From contig NZ_JAAATX020000009.1 of NCBI RefSeq assembly GCF_009908265.2, positions 156,397 through 220,396 on the forward strand: a stretch of 64,000 nucleotides of DNA, given 5' to 3'. The DNA is from Paragemmobacter amnigenus (GTDB lineage Bacteria > Pseudomonadota > Alphaproteobacteria > Rhodobacterales > Rhodobacteraceae). The position numbers were made by a program, and so were the translations under genes. The notes under the pieces were generated by a model. That model saw only the letters and a program-made list of their open reading frames with translations, made no database searches and had not been told where the DNA came from. Every line of letters starts with the position of its first letter. Within the stretch, counting starts at the first letter, position 1. Shown here one piece after another: positions 63,683 through 64,000 of this stretch.

Positions 63683-64000
63683 TAGTGAAATCGAATCCGT
63701 CGCGCCGCATTCTGCAACGTGGCGCGACGCACCGACCCGGACGGCAGAGCGCAAATGCATGCCGCAGAGTAAATGGGGGCCAATATCCATGCCTCTGCGC
63801 AGAAAGGCACCGCCCGGAAACGCGACGAATTAGGATGATCGATAAGACACTCAACGGGAGGTAAGGACGTCAACCCACATTCTCCAAGTAAGTCGCTGAT
63901 TTCGCTGTCGTAATCGTGATATTTCGCATATAAATCATGGCGTTGACGGCTGCGAGGGGCGCGTTTCATGGATCACCTGGAGGGTGCGGGCTTGGCGCGG
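63683..64000. other. Right-edge region upstream of the operon, no gene recognised
   Basis: A 96-residue minus-strand frame (63679-63969) contains the regular-looking stretch DLYAKYHDYDSEISDLLGEC, but it matches nothing I know and its second half overlaps the promoter. It may be the edge of another gene or element. Nothing convincing on the plus strand. Confidence 0.3.

Noticed and set aside
63679..63969. A 96-codon minus-strand frame at the right edge
   Set aside because: No recognised family, and its 3' half overlaps the predicted operon promoter. Left as an unassigned region.

Overview
The window looks like part of a repABC-type plasmid or chromid of a high-GC alphaproteobacterium, most likely Rhodobacterales (Rhodobacteraceae). 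The repABC operon, the aerobic CobN/CobG/CobF cobalamin pathway with BluB/BluE, the integrase/DUF1403/ScpB trio and the insertion sequence families all point that way. No chromosomal housekeeping gene, tRNA, rRNA or CRISPR array was seen.

Layout. (1) 1-4.7 kb: replication and partition. A ParB-like gene is cut by the left edge and is followed by repC, repB and repA on the minus strand, with three parS-like palindromes, a probable antisense counter-transcript region between repB and repC, and a repA upstream region with a DnaA box and four GCGTTAC heptamers. (2) 4.7-11.9 kb: maintenance and accessory genes. These are a serine resolvase, a Phd/VapC-like toxin-antitoxin pair, a tyrosine recombinase, DUF1403 and ScpB-like proteins, a phage-head/muramidase fusion whose catalytic site is split by an in-frame stop codon, a secreted partner protein, and a truncated tniQ. 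(3) 11.9-22.9 kb: a decaying zone with broken acyl-CoA dehydrogenase, thioesterase, thiolase, Gfo/Idh/MocA, MltB and SDR genes. Intact ridA, DUF2520 and thiolase genes survive among IS5, IS481 and IS110 sequences. (4) 20.6-45.0 kb: a large cobalamin locus (cobD, cbiMNQO, bluB, bluE, cobC, cobQ, cobO, DUF1636, cobW, cobNGHIJ, cobK, cobLEMBAF) with three adenosylcobalamin riboswitches. cobS/cobT, cobP/cobU and cobV are not in view. (5) 45.0-49.2 kb: remnants of IS3 and IS66 elements and a frameshifted large serine recombinase. (6) 49.2-63.7 kb: a catabolic locus, all on the minus strand. It holds a GntR regulator, the two subunits of a B12-dependent acyl-CoA mutase, an acyl-CoA ligase, a MeaB-like GTPase, a crotonase, an SDR, a ferredoxin reductase, a 7Fe ferredoxin, a cytochrome P450, a 3Fe-4S ferredoxin, a second ferredoxin reductase, an unknown 95-residue protein, a tandem gamma-carbonic-anhydrase-like protein and a PduO-type cobalamin adenosyltransferase. 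After a gap comes a 3-hydroxybutyryl-CoA dehydrogenase.

How it fits together. The cobalamin locus makes most of the coenzyme. PduO and MeaB load and protect it on the mutase, whose active-site signature matches 2-hydroxyisobutyryl-CoA mutase (Asp120 corresponds to the diagnostic Asp117), except that Val93 replaces the usual Ile90. I infer a pathway for a branched or tertiary-carbon compound: P450 oxidation, CoA activation, carbon-skeleton rearrangement to a linear 3-hydroxyacyl-CoA, then oxidation. A plasmid carrying both a B12-dependent catabolic operon and most of the B12 pathway is the most interesting feature of the window. The split muramidase with its putative immunity partner comes next.
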